Origin: Dreissena polymorpha
Taxonomy: Eukaryota > Mollusca > Bivalvia > Myida > Dreissenidae
Length of the DNA: 64,000 nucleotides
Assembly: GCF_020536995.1 (NCBI RefSeq)
Contig: NC_068355.1
Location: forward strand, 125,927,472 to 125,991,471
Reading direction: 5' to 3'
The translations under genes were made by a program, and so were the position numbers. Of this stretch, positions 10,801-22,000 are shown in pieces; position 1 is the stretch's first letter; every line of letters begins with the position of its first letter. Under the pieces are notes generated by a model that made no database searches, had not been told where the DNA came from, and was given only the letters and a program-made list of their open reading frames with translations.

Positions 10801-12033
10801 GGATAAACAAATCAGGTAAACAACAAACTGGAAAACATAATTGCACCATTTTAAAGTGGTTTCTACTGAATTTTTTAATGGTGTATTGCTTGATTTCTCT
10901 CAGGAACAGAATTCATGCAAAATTCAAAGGCACTTATTTCAGACAAAGGGATCACTGCGTTAGACAATTGTGTCAAATAATACATAAAATTGCTACATTT
11001 AAGGGCACATATTTCACGAACCTGTGGATTGCTACGTGTGCAAATAACGTCTTGCAAATATACACTCCATGGTGATGACATCTTTTAAATATCAATTTAT
11101 TCGCTTGAGAAATGTGGAAGAAGTTCGCTCAACAAACCGACAACATTTTATGCTGACAGACAGAGAAACTCCTATAGACCCGCTCAGAAACTTTGCAGGG
11201 ATATCATTTAAATTTGTATATTACACTGTTTGGAACAGGTTTTTGTGTAAATCGAATATTATGGATGATAACATGCCTGAGCGTATTTAATGTTTACAGT
11301 GCCTTAATGAATCTAATAAGTTGGGAAAACAGTGTTTTATGGTAAGAAAGTTAATTTGGAAGTTTTCGGAAGGGTTTTTTATTATGTGTATTAGCAATAC
11401 TCAAGCGGATCATTGTTGCTGTATAAATTCACGATAAAAGCCCTCGTGACCTTTACAAAATCGATAAGCGTCCATTTTCATTACCTGCAACCATCTTAAA
11501 AATGTGCATGATACCAAATGCAATAAGGTGTAGAAATGAAATGGTCTTAATTTCATGTTTCATGCCCATTTGACATTGACCTTTGACCGGTAAACGTAAA
11601 AAACTATAGGCATTCTCATTTTATCCCAAGTTATCGCCATACCCATTTGCATGACTGTAGGTTAAAGCATTGTCTTGCTATGGCTATCGAACTATCCAAC
11701 TCACCTACAAACAAAGGAACAGGTGTAAATCTACATTGCCCTGCTTCCTTGTAGAGAGCATAACAAGAGCTTTGTCATAAAGTGTCTAAACAAACTACGC
11801 CGCTATGACATTGACAAAGCATTTATGTCCATGTCTTTTTATATTTGAATTATGAATTATGTTGGATTGATGATTCGTATTAGTAAGTAAAAGATTCATA
11901 AATTAGCATTCATTTATAGTTTCGCCACGCTTTGCAAGACATCTTTGTAAGTGTGAATAGCCAGTTTATCCTAGAGTGACCCACCAACCAAACGATATCG
12001 AAAGGAAGTTCGACATTGCTCCCAAGAGCAGAG
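10801..12033. other. Repeat-like DNA, no gene seen
   Basis: Open frames at 10875-11290 on both strands have no recognisable domain. CATTTGACATTGACCTTTGA near 11567 resembles GACCTTTGACC-type motifs common in molluscan repeats. I cannot define element boundaries. Confidence 0.35.
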
Positions 12034-12037
12034 TTAA

Positions 12038-12488
12038 AGGGATCTTTTCACGTTTTGGTAAATTGACAAAATTGAACAAAATTGTTTTAATACTGAACAT
12101 TAACCATGGTCTAATATAGTCATTATATGCATCTTTTGACGATTTAAAAACCTGAAAATTATCAAGCGTTGCAATGCGAAACGATTGAATAATTTGGAGA
12201 GTTCTATTGTTGTCGTTTAATTTTGTGAACTACAAAGATTACTTATATAAACTATAAAATACGTCTCTCATACATACTTGGCAGGATGGCCGAGCGGTCT
12301 AATTGGTTTTTACCTCAGGAATCCGGGGGTCACTGGTTCGAGCCCTTCTGCGGGCTACCCTTTTCCCCTTTTTTTAATTTTATTCTTGATGTTTTGCTGG
12401 AGCTTTTTATATCCAATGTTTACATTTATCAATATAAAGCATTTAATGACAAACTTCAAAACATGCCAAAATCTGTGAAAAGGCCCCT
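12038..12488 (+). mobile_element. TTAA-flanked MITE with tRNA-like unit, copy 1
   Basis: A 451-bp element starts AGGGATCTTTTCAC and ends GTGAAAAGGCCCCT, giving imperfect 14-bp terminal inverted repeats, and is flanked on both sides by TTAA (12034-12037, 12489-12492). It contains no protein gene. The tRNA-like segment at 12280-12358 sits about two thirds along. TTAA targets with short inverted ends suggest a piggyBac-mobilised non-autonomous element, although a TA target with ends AAGGG would fit equally because TTAA is symmetric. Copies lie at 12827, 14088, 49818 and 50325. Confidence 0.8.
12280..12358 (+). repeat. tRNA-like unit inside MITE copy 1
   Basis: GGCAGGATGGCCGAGCGGTC is a Leu/Ser-type A box and D arm; GGTCACTGGTTCGAGCCC holds a B box matching GGTTCRANYCC. 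A TATAAAAT sequence lies ~25 bases upstream. No clear acceptor-stem pairing with CCA-type end was seen, so it is a tRNA-derived promoter-like module, not a usable tRNA gene. Confidence 0.7.
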
Positions 12489-12826
12489 TTAAGATCTATA
12501 GAATCGTCACTACCATTGATCTCGTCCCAATATCTATTTTCGATAAGTGAGAATGTAAGTATGTGCTATTTCTTACTGCTACAAAACATTTGTTACATAT
12601 TAATCTTAAATAAATTTAAAGGCTTTTTATTGGTGGAAACATATATTGAACAACTATTTACAAAAATAAGCATTACGTATGTGAACAGTATTTCAAATAA
12701 AATAGCAAAATGGTCTTAATTTGAAATAAAGAATTAAAGCAGACATGAACATGCCAGATAAAAATCGATTATTGAAGAGCAATCTTCATTTATCCTTTTC
12801 GAGAAGAAAACGTTTTTATATATCAA

Positions 12827-13327
12827 AGGGATCTTTTCACGTTTTGATAAATTGACAAAATTGAAAAAAGTTGTTTCAGATTCGCAAATTTTCGTTTTAG
12901 TTATGATATTTGTGAGGAAATAGTAAAACTGAACATTTACCATGGTCTTATATAGCCATTATATGCATCTTTTGACGATTTAAAAACCTGAAAATTATCA
13001 AGCGTTGCAACGCGAAACGATTGAATTTCTGGAGAGTTCTGTTTTGTGTCGTTTAATTTTGTGAAACTAAAAAAGATTGCTTATTTAAAGTATAAAATAC
13101 GTCTCTCATATATACTTGGCAGGATGGCCGAGCGGTCTAATTGGTTTTTACTCCAAGACTACGGGGTTCACTGGTTCGAGCCCTGATGCGGGCTACTTTG
13201 TTTTCCCTTTTTTAATTTTTATTCTTGATTTGTTACTGGAGCTGTTAAGATCCAATGTTTACAATTATCAATATAAAGCATTTAATGACAAACTTCAAAA
13301 CATGCCAAAATCTGTGAAAAGGCTCCT
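12827..13327 (+). mobile_element. TTAA-type MITE with tRNA-like unit, copy 2
   Basis: About 501 bp, same family and orientation as copy 1, starting AGGGATCTTTTCAC and ending GTGAAAAGGCTCCT. The flanks are TCAA and ATAA, so the TTAA target has drifted. It keeps ~50 bp near its 5' side (TTCGCAAATTTTCGTTTTAG and GATATTTGTGAGGAAA) that copy 1 has lost. The tRNA-like unit is at 13118-13196 with intact A- and B-box motifs. Confidence 0.75.
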
Positions 13328-14083
13328 ATAATGGATCACTTTTAAAATGCTTACGCTGTCCTCAAAGTAAATAATTTAGTAACAGTTATTCTACCCCTTA
13401 TCGTCATAAGATGGGCATTTAATTGTGACGACTGTCTCTTTAGAATTTTATTTATCATTCGAATGTTAAATATATCATTTATTAAACATTTTCAAACTTA
13501 ACTGCGTTACAATAGTTCACGTAATAAATCATTCTGCGTAGAGTCAATAAGAAATTAGTTTATAATCATCTATGATTTCTCCATTTGTGTCACACACGTT
13601 CTTGCTTCAGTTTTTTGTTAGATGACTCCGGACTTGAAACGTTTTATTGACAACATCAACTTGACTTGTCATGCTTGTGATTTATATACTTTTTTTTAAA
13701 CTAGGACACATTATGTAAACATTAAAATGTAATTAAGCCTAATCCAATCACAGTAATCTAAGATCATATAAAGTGTTATTTTGTGGACAATGCTTTATTT
13801 TACACACACGGTAAATATTGGTTAAAATTGTGTTATGCCCCGGATTTATATCAGTAGTAGGTGTTACTCACCAAAGTAGTGTGTCCTTTTGATATCTAAT
13901 CCTTGTCTAGGGTCATGTACAGGTTAGTATTATATGATTTAGCAAATCAGCACAATTTTCATATAGCAATACCTGGTTTGGTTAAATTTCCAATAACTGT
14001 TTGAGTTTCCGGATACAGTGTTCATCCTAATTAAACTGTTACTTGTAACAACTCTTTTATTTATGCTTATTTATTAACTGCTT
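13328..14083. other. AT-rich DNA, no gene seen
   Basis: No recognisable coding segment or repeat between MITE copies 2 and 3. Confidence 0.45.
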
Positions 14084-14087
14084 TTAA

Positions 14088-14596
14088 AGGGGCCTTTTCA
14101 CAGATTTTGGCATTTTTTAACTTATTCATTAAATGCTTTATATCGATAAATGTAAACATTGGATCGTAAAAGCTCCAGTAAAAAATTAAGAATAAAATTA
14201 AAAAAAGGAAAAGAACATTGCCCAGACCAGGTTTCGAACCAGTGACCCCTGCAGCCCTGCCAGAGTCCTGAAGTAAAAATGCTTTAGCCTACTGAGCTAT
14301 TCCGCCGTGTACATATAAATGATGTATTTTATACGTTATATAAGCAATCTTCGTTGTTTCACAAAATTTAACGACAAAAACAGTACTCTCCAAATTATTC
14401 AATCGTTTCGCGTTGCAACGCTTTATAATTTTTAGGTTTTAAAATCGTCAAAAGATGCATATAATGGCTATATTAGACCATGGTTAATGTTCAGTATTAC
14501 TGTTTCCTCACAAATATCATAACTATAACGAAAATTTGCGAATCTGAAACAACTTTTTTCAATTTTGTCAATTTACCAAAGCGTGAAAAGATCCCT
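14088..14596 (-). mobile_element. TTAA-flanked MITE, copy 3, different A box
   Basis: A 509-bp copy on the minus strand with intact ends (AGGGGCCTTTTCAC and GTGAAAAGATCCCT) and perfect TTAA flanks at 14084-14087 and 14597-14600. It aligns with copies 1, 2 and 4 along its whole length, but at the A-box slot (about 14281-14307) reads on the minus strand GGCGGAATAGCTCAGTAGG, a different canonical tRNA A box, with an extra ~11 bases before the B box. The B-box flank GGGGTCACTGGTTCGA is shared. Confidence 0.8.
14219..14307 (-). repeat. tRNA-like unit with alternative A box
   Basis: On the minus strand: TAGCTCAGTAGG (A box, near-consensus TRGCNNAGYNGG) and GGTTCGAAACC (B box). Copies 1, 2 and 4 instead have TGGCCGAGCGGTC. 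Gene conversion from another tRNA or SINE, or stepwise substitution, could explain it. Confidence 0.65.
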
Positions 14597-14599
14597 TTA

Positions 14600-15229
14600 A
14601 GCAACTTCATATATATGGTTTCAAAGTTTTTAACTGGATTGTTTTTAAGTCCATTTTTCTTTAGAAATATCCATTTTTGAGGTAAATAATGCTTTAACAG
14701 CAGTTGAATTTATTCACGGTCATTGTAGCAATGTTTCCTTTGTAAAGAGTTAAAAGGGGAGGTAACTGTAGCAAGAACCTGTCTTGGGATTTCATAAGTA
14801 TTATGATGTCATAGTGTTGATTTAACAATTTTGGCTTGATGAGGTTCCAAAAGGGAAAGTTTCAGTAATGAATTAGTAATGTTGTATCATTTAAACATCT
14901 TAAACTACATGTTTTGAATGTTTTATTCTTGATAGGGTTTTTGTATTTATGATAAAAAACAATATTAATATGTTTTTACTGTCTGTTGTTGTTAATATTT
15001 AAAATGAACAATTAATTGAAGTTTTGTTGGTTACTCACATATTTTGTTGGAAACCCTATCCTGTACATCTGTGAGACTTGTTGGATTTGTTAGAGGAATT
15101 TAGGTATAAAAGTTGATGCATTATATGGGAAATAGTCACTCTCTTGATTTAGGTTCCCTTAAAGCAACACCAGTGTATTGAGGTAGTTAAAATAATTCTA
15201 AGAACATTTAATATCATTGGTGTATTTTA
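14600..15229. other. AT-rich DNA, no gene seen
   Basis: Nothing recognisable between the MITE and the LINE 3' end. Confidence 0.45.
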
Positions 15230-15232
15230 TAT

Positions 15233-16887
15233 TTATTTGAAAGTTAGTAATTTTACTAAAAGCTTAGATAGCTCTACATTCCAGTTTAAATTTTTTAGAA
15301 GTGTACGTTGTTTGTTGTCAGATACAGCCGTGTTGCTGCTACTATCTCCTTCATCAGGTGGGGCCATATTCATCGGACGTTTCGGCACTGTCCCACTACG
15401 TCCTCCTATGGTGTGCCGACCGGAAGTGATCAATTTCCAGCCAGGAGATAGTAAGCCTCCGCTACACTTCCTCATCTGCCAGGTCTCGGTGGCCAGTCTC
15501 TAGTCAACTGCCCTGTGTCCCCCTATTCACTTCTCCTCTCTCTTCCGCCATAGCCACAAGGAAGCAGACTCCGTTTCATGTGCAACAACCGATATGGCCC
15601 GTTTCCGGACCTGTCATGTAACCCCCAGTCTGCTGAAAGTGCGCCACAGTGATTGGGCTGGGAAACCTCTTCAGCCCACCACCACCGGAAAACACCATGC
15701 CTTCCAGCCTTTCTCTGTGCAGGTATCTGTGAGAGCCTGGTACTTTTCGCGCTTCCGTTCGAAGCTCTCTTCAATCCGCTCCTCCCATGGTACTGTGAGC
15801 TCCACCATCACAACCTGTTTTGGTACAGCTGACCACAGTACTATGTCGGGTCTCTGGTTTGTCACGGTGACCTCCTGTGGAAACTTGAGCTGTTTCTTCA
15901 AGTCTGCTTCCATTCTCCAATCTGTTGCCGTTCCAAGAATCTCACATGCGCTTTTGGCCTTTGCCCCATCTTCTCCAGCTCTGACAAAGGAAATGAATGA
16001 GGGTCCTTTGTTGGTCGTCTTCTTCGCTTTTCGTGCTTGATCTAAATGATCGGCGATTGAAGCAAGAACCCTGTCGTGACGCCATCTGTATCTGCCATCA
16101 GGCAGGGCTGTCCTGCATGAGCTCAGGACATGTTCCAGATTCGCTGGTCTTCCACAGAGCTTGCAATCATGCTTTTCGGCAAGACCCCAAGTCACTAGGT
16201 TTGTTGGACTTGGCAGCACGTCGTAGACAGACTTGAGCAGGAAACTAAGTCTGTCGCTTTCCATGGTCCAGATCGCATTCCATGTAAGCTTCCTCTGGGG
16301 TACTCCCTCCCAGTTCAGCCATTTTCCCTGTTTCCGTAGGGTAACAGCTCTGGTGAGCCTGGATTCTTCCTCCATTCGGCGAACCTCTTCCTGCACTTGG
16401 GTGCGTCGGTCTTTTGCACTGGCTTTGCTCCACTGCGAACGGATGACGCATCCGAAACCTAGTCGCCCGTGTGCGACATTACCGACAATGTCGCTGTGCC
16501 GAAGACGAGCCTCAGCCTCTTTCACTGCCTTGTCAGCCCTCCTCTCTCTCCCGGTGTTGACCTGCACTCCTGCTTCTCTAACCTTCTCATCACTACTATC
16601 TCGTAGAATAATGACTTTCCGAGCCGTTGTGACCTTGTATTCCTCCGTCAGTGATCTGTGCAGTTCAAATCGAGCCTGGTGAAACTCTTTGGCACCCCCA
16701 TCCACCTCCTGAGGAATGAATTTATTGTCCTCTCCATTGCTTCCACTGTTGATGACGGTACACTGTACACCAGCAGCGGCCACAATAGGCGTGGTAGGAT
16801 GCCATGTTGGTAAATCCAGGCCTTGAATTTTCCTGGCAGACCACACTTGTCCACATTTGAATATAATATTTTATGATGTAACTTCAA
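15233..16887 (-). mobile_element. 3' part of a restriction-like-endonuclease LINE
   Basis: Minus-strand non-LTR retrotransposon, 5'-truncated in the thumb region of the reverse transcriptase. The beginning (16887 to ~16690) reads GILPRLLWPLLVYSVPSSTV and INSFLRRWMGVPKSF; after a frame shift near 16650-16690 a long frame runs down to 15671. That frame has a CCHC finger (C228-L-C231, H239, C244) and a PD-x(n)-E nuclease-like core (PD at 333-334, VEL at 348-350), the layout of R2-group LINEs. A TGA at 15671-15673 replaces a residue before RGFPAQSLWRTFSRLGV, which continues to ~15530, with a further stop after GVT. More protein-like sequence (QMRKCSGGLLSPGWKLI) continues to 15233. GC content is clearly higher than the surroundings. 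Which R2-group clade is not determinable. Confidence 0.85.
15671..16846 (-). pseudogene. LINE RT-thumb/CCHC/REL-endonuclease fragment
   Basis: A 391-codon open frame. Roughly the first 60 residues are read in the wrong frame: the neighbouring frame carries the homologous thumb sequence. From RSLTEEYKVTTARKVIILRD onward it is the C-terminal region of the LINE protein. Visible motifs are a basic coiled segment (residues 90-170), WNAIWTMESDRLSFLLKSVYDVL (as two blocks, residues 189-211), the CKLCGRPANLEHVLSSC finger (228-244) and RPDIVLWS...VVMVELTVPWEE (332-356), which fits a restriction-like endonuclease core. It ends at a premature stop. Confidence 0.8.
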
Positions 16888-16889
16888 TG

Positions 16890-18633
16890 TTCATGGATTG
16901 TTTTGTGTGATTAAATTGAATAAACTTAATTGAAGTTTTCTGGATTTTTTCTTTATATTGTACTGGAATTAAGTTTCATTTTCTGAGTCTTTCAATTTAA
17001 TGACAGTCATTTGTGGGTCAAGATAAAATTGTTGTGTAAATGTATATTGCGCGCTAAAGACAAGCATTAATGGCGTGCCTTTCTGGTGCATTTTAGGTGC
17101 AAGAAAGAACAACTTGAATAAAAGCCAGCAATGTAAAGTGAGTGGAATAATCTAGAACACGCATTGCATATAATTGGAGCCCTGGATTTTCAGATGCTGC
17201 ACATAATGAACAAGTCTACAGTGTACCGCATGTGAACGGATCTGTTTCAAACATGTACTATTCATAGGTAAAACATTAATTTATTTTGCCGCAATATATA
17301 CTTTAAGCATGTTTCAATTGTGTTACGTCTATACAATGAAATACTTTACTAATTATGTCATCATTTTTAAGGTTTATCCGCATGCATCTTTTTTTTTATA
17401 AAGGAACGTACCACTACCGTTAACACAGGTTGAACGGCGTAAACGAATACGCCTGTGCTTTTAATATTAACTATAAATACATATGTACCTCTTGGAGCCT
17501 GTTGGAATCGATCTTCAATGTTGATAATTGCATAATATAGACATGATTTCCGATATATAAGGTAAACTTTAGTATTGACTTTGTCTTATTTAACTGGTTA
17601 ATTGACTAAATACTTTCAGATCACACATGACAATATTAGCTGTAAGAGTTTTGATTTGAAAGTAACCTTATCTTCTTGTAATCAGAGCCTTAAGTTGGTT
17701 CTATATGAATTAATAACACAATGTATATATTTATTAATGTCTATGTTGAAATGCTTAATATATCTTTGAGTTATTCACCACTATTACATGATTTTTACAT
17801 TTTTGCCTTTACTTCAACTATGATATCAATTTGTAACTTAAACATACAATTCAAAATGTTAGAAGTTTAAATATATTTATTTTAAGCCATTTTGTTTTAT
17901 AATTGTGTTTCTTTTCGCAATTTTTAAATATTTCAAACTTTTTTTAGAGAAAATACACGCACATGTCTTTTATTGATTTATCGAAGTATAGTGAACTTAC
18001 ATTTATGTTCTGATATGCGAATTTGTATATTTATAATTGAAAGCAAAACCGCCTCACTAGGACTGACAAATTATCAAATCATCATGCCTTCATATCCCCT
18101 ATTCGGCGTACATATTTTTTAAATTTTAAGCTTCAACCTTGGAATCAACGGTATTTTAAATTTGTAATGTATCAATTAATACACTTAAGTGCCAAATGAA
18201 TATCGCCAAGATGTAACCAGGTTTAGCCATGTTTTAAGTAGTATTAAAGCTCTTGTCAGTAGAAATTTAGAAAAAGCAGTTTATAACACTATGATATACT
18301 TTTCAAAAATCTTAATTATAGAACAAAGCTGAATCATATAGGTAATGGCTTTAGTACTTTAATATTTTTTAATTTAAATTTAGCCACGTTTGAAATGTTC
18401 GCAATTCAATGTTTGATCAAGTAAACATTGAAAAGTACACACACGAACATTCACATTACCTGTTCAGCAATTCATTTTCATGATAGAATAATTGAATGTT
18501 AGATCAATATAGTGCAAAAAGTATTCTCTTTACCAAGTCTAGAATTAAATCCTTCTTCCTAAAATGATCAGACATTTTAAAACACAACTGAATACCTGAA
18601 TATAACAAGCACATGTTTAGCTATTGGGATGCC
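16890..18633. other. AT-rich DNA, no gene seen
   Basis: No domain, tRNA box or clear repeat was recognised over 1.7 kb. Confidence 0.45.
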
Positions 18634-19100
18634 GTGATGTCATTCGTCCGTGCGTCCGTCCGTCAACTTTTTCTTCATACGAAAATTCATTCCAATAAGC
18701 TTGGCAGATCATCTCCACAGATGCTTTGATGATATTTTTTTTTATAATTGTTCCCATCGTTTATGTCCGATACAGTTGAAGGACACAAAGGCTAAACACA
18801 GATTTGAAAATAACATCGTAACATTTCCTCCGAAACGTTTGTTCAAAATTTGTCCCTGAGGTCGACAATGACCACACCAAATGAATTAATTGTTTTATAT
18901 AGTTCGATCTCTGAAAAGTTTGTTCAAATCATTACTCTTAGCGGAGTTTAAAATTTCCGGTCACTTGTTTTCCTTATATGTCTTTGGTTAACACTTCTGT
19001 TCTGGACATTCAAGGCCCAGATATTTTATATATGTCAAACGATATGTCTCTGACTGAAATGTTAGTTTGTATCATGTTTCTCTGCCACATTGACTTATAC
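18634..19100 (+). repeat. Diverged bivalve GTCCGTCCGTC repeat
   Basis: It begins with ATTCGTCCGTGCGTCCGTCC and GTCAACTTTTTCTTCATACG, then contains two GTTTGTTCAAA blocks (about 18838 and 18920). This arrangement is common to interspersed repeats of molluscs. The right boundary is uncertain. An open frame at 18650-18859 falls inside it and is not a gene. Confidence 0.5.
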
Positions 19101-19649
19101 AGGAAACAAAAAACTTTAAATGTACTTGCCTAAAACCTCAAAGCCAACGATGTACCGATTTGGTAGATAAATGATCCATAAGATGTCATCTCCAAAGCAT
19201 GTTTAATTAATGCCCAAGAGCAATAGAAAGCAGCGTCTCCCCAACAGTCTCCAGTTTAATGTTTAGTAATAGAGGCAAAACATTTAAAACTCTTCGTGCC
19301 TCAACCGCAAAGTCCATGTTCAGTAGGTAATGTCATCTAGCGGTTATTTACACATTTAGTTGCAGTCACCCCCCCCTGAACATGCCACGGCCCAGGTGTC
19401 ACATTTTTAATACATATCTTATTAGGAAAAAGCTCCGAAAATGTTCCCTTGGCATAAGGACATTGCCAATATGTGTATTATTTGGGACGTAGCGCCAGAA
19501 AAAGGTCCTCTACTTAGTTCGTTCAAAGTATGCCTTTGGAGTTAAAGCTAGACAAAAAAGTTTTACTACTACAATCAAAATACACAAAAAAACAATATAT
19601 AAAATAAAGGAAAATCGTGTTGAGAAGAAATAAAAGGCTTGACCATATT

Positions 19650-19650
<1 letters not shown>
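19101..19650. other. AT-rich DNA, no gene seen
   Basis: A short C run lies near 19368-19376. Nothing else recognisable. Confidence 0.4.

Positions 19651-19656
<6 letters not shown>

Positions 19657-19719
<63 letters not shown>
19657..19719. repeat. (TA)n microsatellite
   Basis: About 63 bases of nearly perfect TA dinucleotide repeat. Confidence 0.95.
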
Positions 19720-19721
<2 letters not shown>

Positions 19722-21600
19722 CCTTGACTTTACAGAGGTCATAGATCCAATCTCACTTCGCAAAATAAAGAATAGTAAAAGGTTGACATTGAAGAGTACA
19801 TAATTAACGGCATTGTTTTAGTGCCATGTTGTAATCTGGTTATATGAGACATAAATGATCGAGTTTTTCTATAGCAAGATACATTTCAAATTATTAATAA
19901 ATGTTTTGAGTTGTAATATGGTCGTATTGGACCAAAAATTTATTGATCTTCTTTAAGTTATAGATATAATGAGAATATATCTATTTTTCCAAATACAAAC
20001 GACTAACAAATTTCGAACTTCTGTCAACGAAATGCAAGAAAGCTTGTCTCAATTAATCAGTGTTCAGTAATCTAGAAGACTTTTTTTTACAACATATCAA
20101 GTGTCACTTTTGCCAAAAAACATTGCCCAATTTTACGACTTTAGAACGCATTTCATTAATCTGTAAGTATGCAATACCTAATTTTACGTTATGCCATAAT
20201 CAATGAAGATATAAAAATCGGTAAGCATCTGACGCTTTTGACATATTCACTTCCCGTACTGACGCAAATATTATATTGAAATCCATGTAGGTGGGTCTTG
20301 ATTTTTCACTTTTCAAGAAATAGAAATCGGCATTTAAGAGTCACTTAGTGAATATACTTAAAAATAATAGTTAATAACTGTCAAAGTGAGAGGTCATGTT
20401 CAACATTATCACGCGTGCAAACTATTTTAGGGACAGGAAAGTTTGACAGCATTGGGACGACTGTCTATTGAATGTAAAGTCCTCCGAGAACTTTAAACAA
20501 CTTATCGATGACTTTGGTCAGCTGATATGTCGTAAAATAGACTTAAAGTGTGGTATCTGTTACATGTCACATGTGTGTTGAGTTCTGTAAATAAAATAGT
20601 TATACATTGTTTAACTTGTTTTGATATATACATATATATAAGTTCAATATAAAAAGGGGACCACAGGGTAGGGGGTCCCGTAACATGTGCAGCCTTGGGC
20701 CCCAAACAGCTTAGGCTGGCCCTGCATGTCACTCAAATTATTCTTACAAAGTGAAACAATATTGTACTCAAATGTAATAAAACAAGACGTTAATTGTCGT
20801 TTAGGTTCTTTCTTAAAGATATCGAAATTGGTGATCCAGCGTCACATTTGTCGAACACACTGCGAGGCATTAGGAATGTAAAATTCTTTACTTTAAAATG
20901 CAAGTACGATGACCTATATTTCAATCCGTGTAATAGTCTTGAGAAGCAAAATGTCGGGTATCAAGTCTCAATTTTACCAAACCTACACAATCAAACAGCA
21001 ACAACGTCGCCTTTAAATCCTGATTTGACAAATAGTATGGTAAACCATAATTAAGTATCTATTAAGCATAACATCTTATAATGGCATTGCAATGGTTGCA
21101 GTCGATTTGTTGTTTTACGAAGCTTAAGTTATACATTCTTTACAATATGATATTCAGGTTAGTGAGGCAAATGAAGCGATGTATGCATTTGACAAATTAT
21201 TGTGAAATCTTATTTAACTTTGTTTTTTAATTTCCCTTTTATAGCTGCGACAGGGCGAAATAGAACGCAATATTGTGTAAAAGAACGTGGTAAGACGACT
21301 TCACATGTGTTTTCCATAGCATTGTTTTTTTCAATTCATTTCTTTACACAAACATGTTTATATGACATGTATACTCGTAGTACATGGGACTCATGTAGAA
21401 AACATGATTTACGTAATTTATTATAAAAGGTGTAAGTAATGAGTAATGAAACTTGTTTGTTAGCAAAACGAAAACAATCCTGATGTAAACGAACATCTCA
21501 AAGCCAAAACGAATTCTGAATATTAAGATAAGTTTCGACAATTTTTAGGGACACTTTTTGGAATGAATACAAAATATCAAAATGCACAATTAGTATGCTC
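19720..21600. other. AT-rich DNA with one GC-rich patch
   Basis: Between 20655 and 20725 there is a GC-rich patch (GGGTAGGGGGTCCCG, CCTTGGGCCCC, CTTAGGCTGGCCCTGCATG) unlike its surroundings. Short frames cross it on both strands but I recognise no protein; it may be a piece of an unrecognised repeat. Confidence 0.35.
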
Positions 21601-22000
21601 CCCATATATATATGGGGAACATATAGTTGCCAGTTTGTACTTCCGTACGTCCGTACTTCCTTCCGTCACACTTTTGTTACAGTTTCTCATAGCGCCTTCA
21701 ATATTTTACCGATCTCTTACGTATTTTACATGTAGGTACCTTGCATGGACCTCTACCTTTTGATGAAGTTTGAGGTCACTGGGGTCAAAGTCACCGAGGC
21801 TAATAATAGATTTTCCGTCACACTTTTGTTACAGTTTCTCATAGCGCCTTCAATATTTTACCGATCTCTTAAATATTTTGCATGTTGGTACCTTGCATGG
21901 ACCTCTACCTTTTAATGAGCCTTGAGGTCACTGGAGTCAAGGTCAAAGTCACCGAGACTTATAATAAATTTTCAAGGTCACACTTGTTTTCCTCACAACA
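21601..22000 (+). repeat. Bivalve repeat with 152-bp tandem duplication
   Basis: After a palindromic CCCCATATATATATGGGG (about 21600-21617) and a TTCCGTACGTCCG run, two near-identical units start at 21661 and 21813, each TTCCGTCACACTTTTGTTAC, later TACCTTGCATGGACCTCTACC and GAGGTCACTGGGGTCAA/AAGTCACCGAG. Period is 152 bp. The form is typical of molluscan interspersed repeats. Open frames across it are incidental. Confidence 0.75.

Noticed and set aside
12280-12358. Functional tRNA-Leu/Ser gene
   Set aside because: A and B boxes are good but acceptor and anticodon stems do not form convincingly, and the unit is repeated inside transposable elements.
12278-12492. Small frames starting in the tRNA-like unit (also 13116, 50119)
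   Set aside because: Similar short peptides arise because the MITE copies are similar; the DNA is a tRNA-like promoter module, not a coding region.
15237-16682. Plus-strand frames across the LINE, up to 149 residues
   Set aside because: They are antisense shadows of the minus-strand LINE protein, kept open by its high GC content.
20655-20725. Conserved exon in the GC-rich patch
   Set aside because: Frames on both strands lack a domain and splice context; evidence insufficient.
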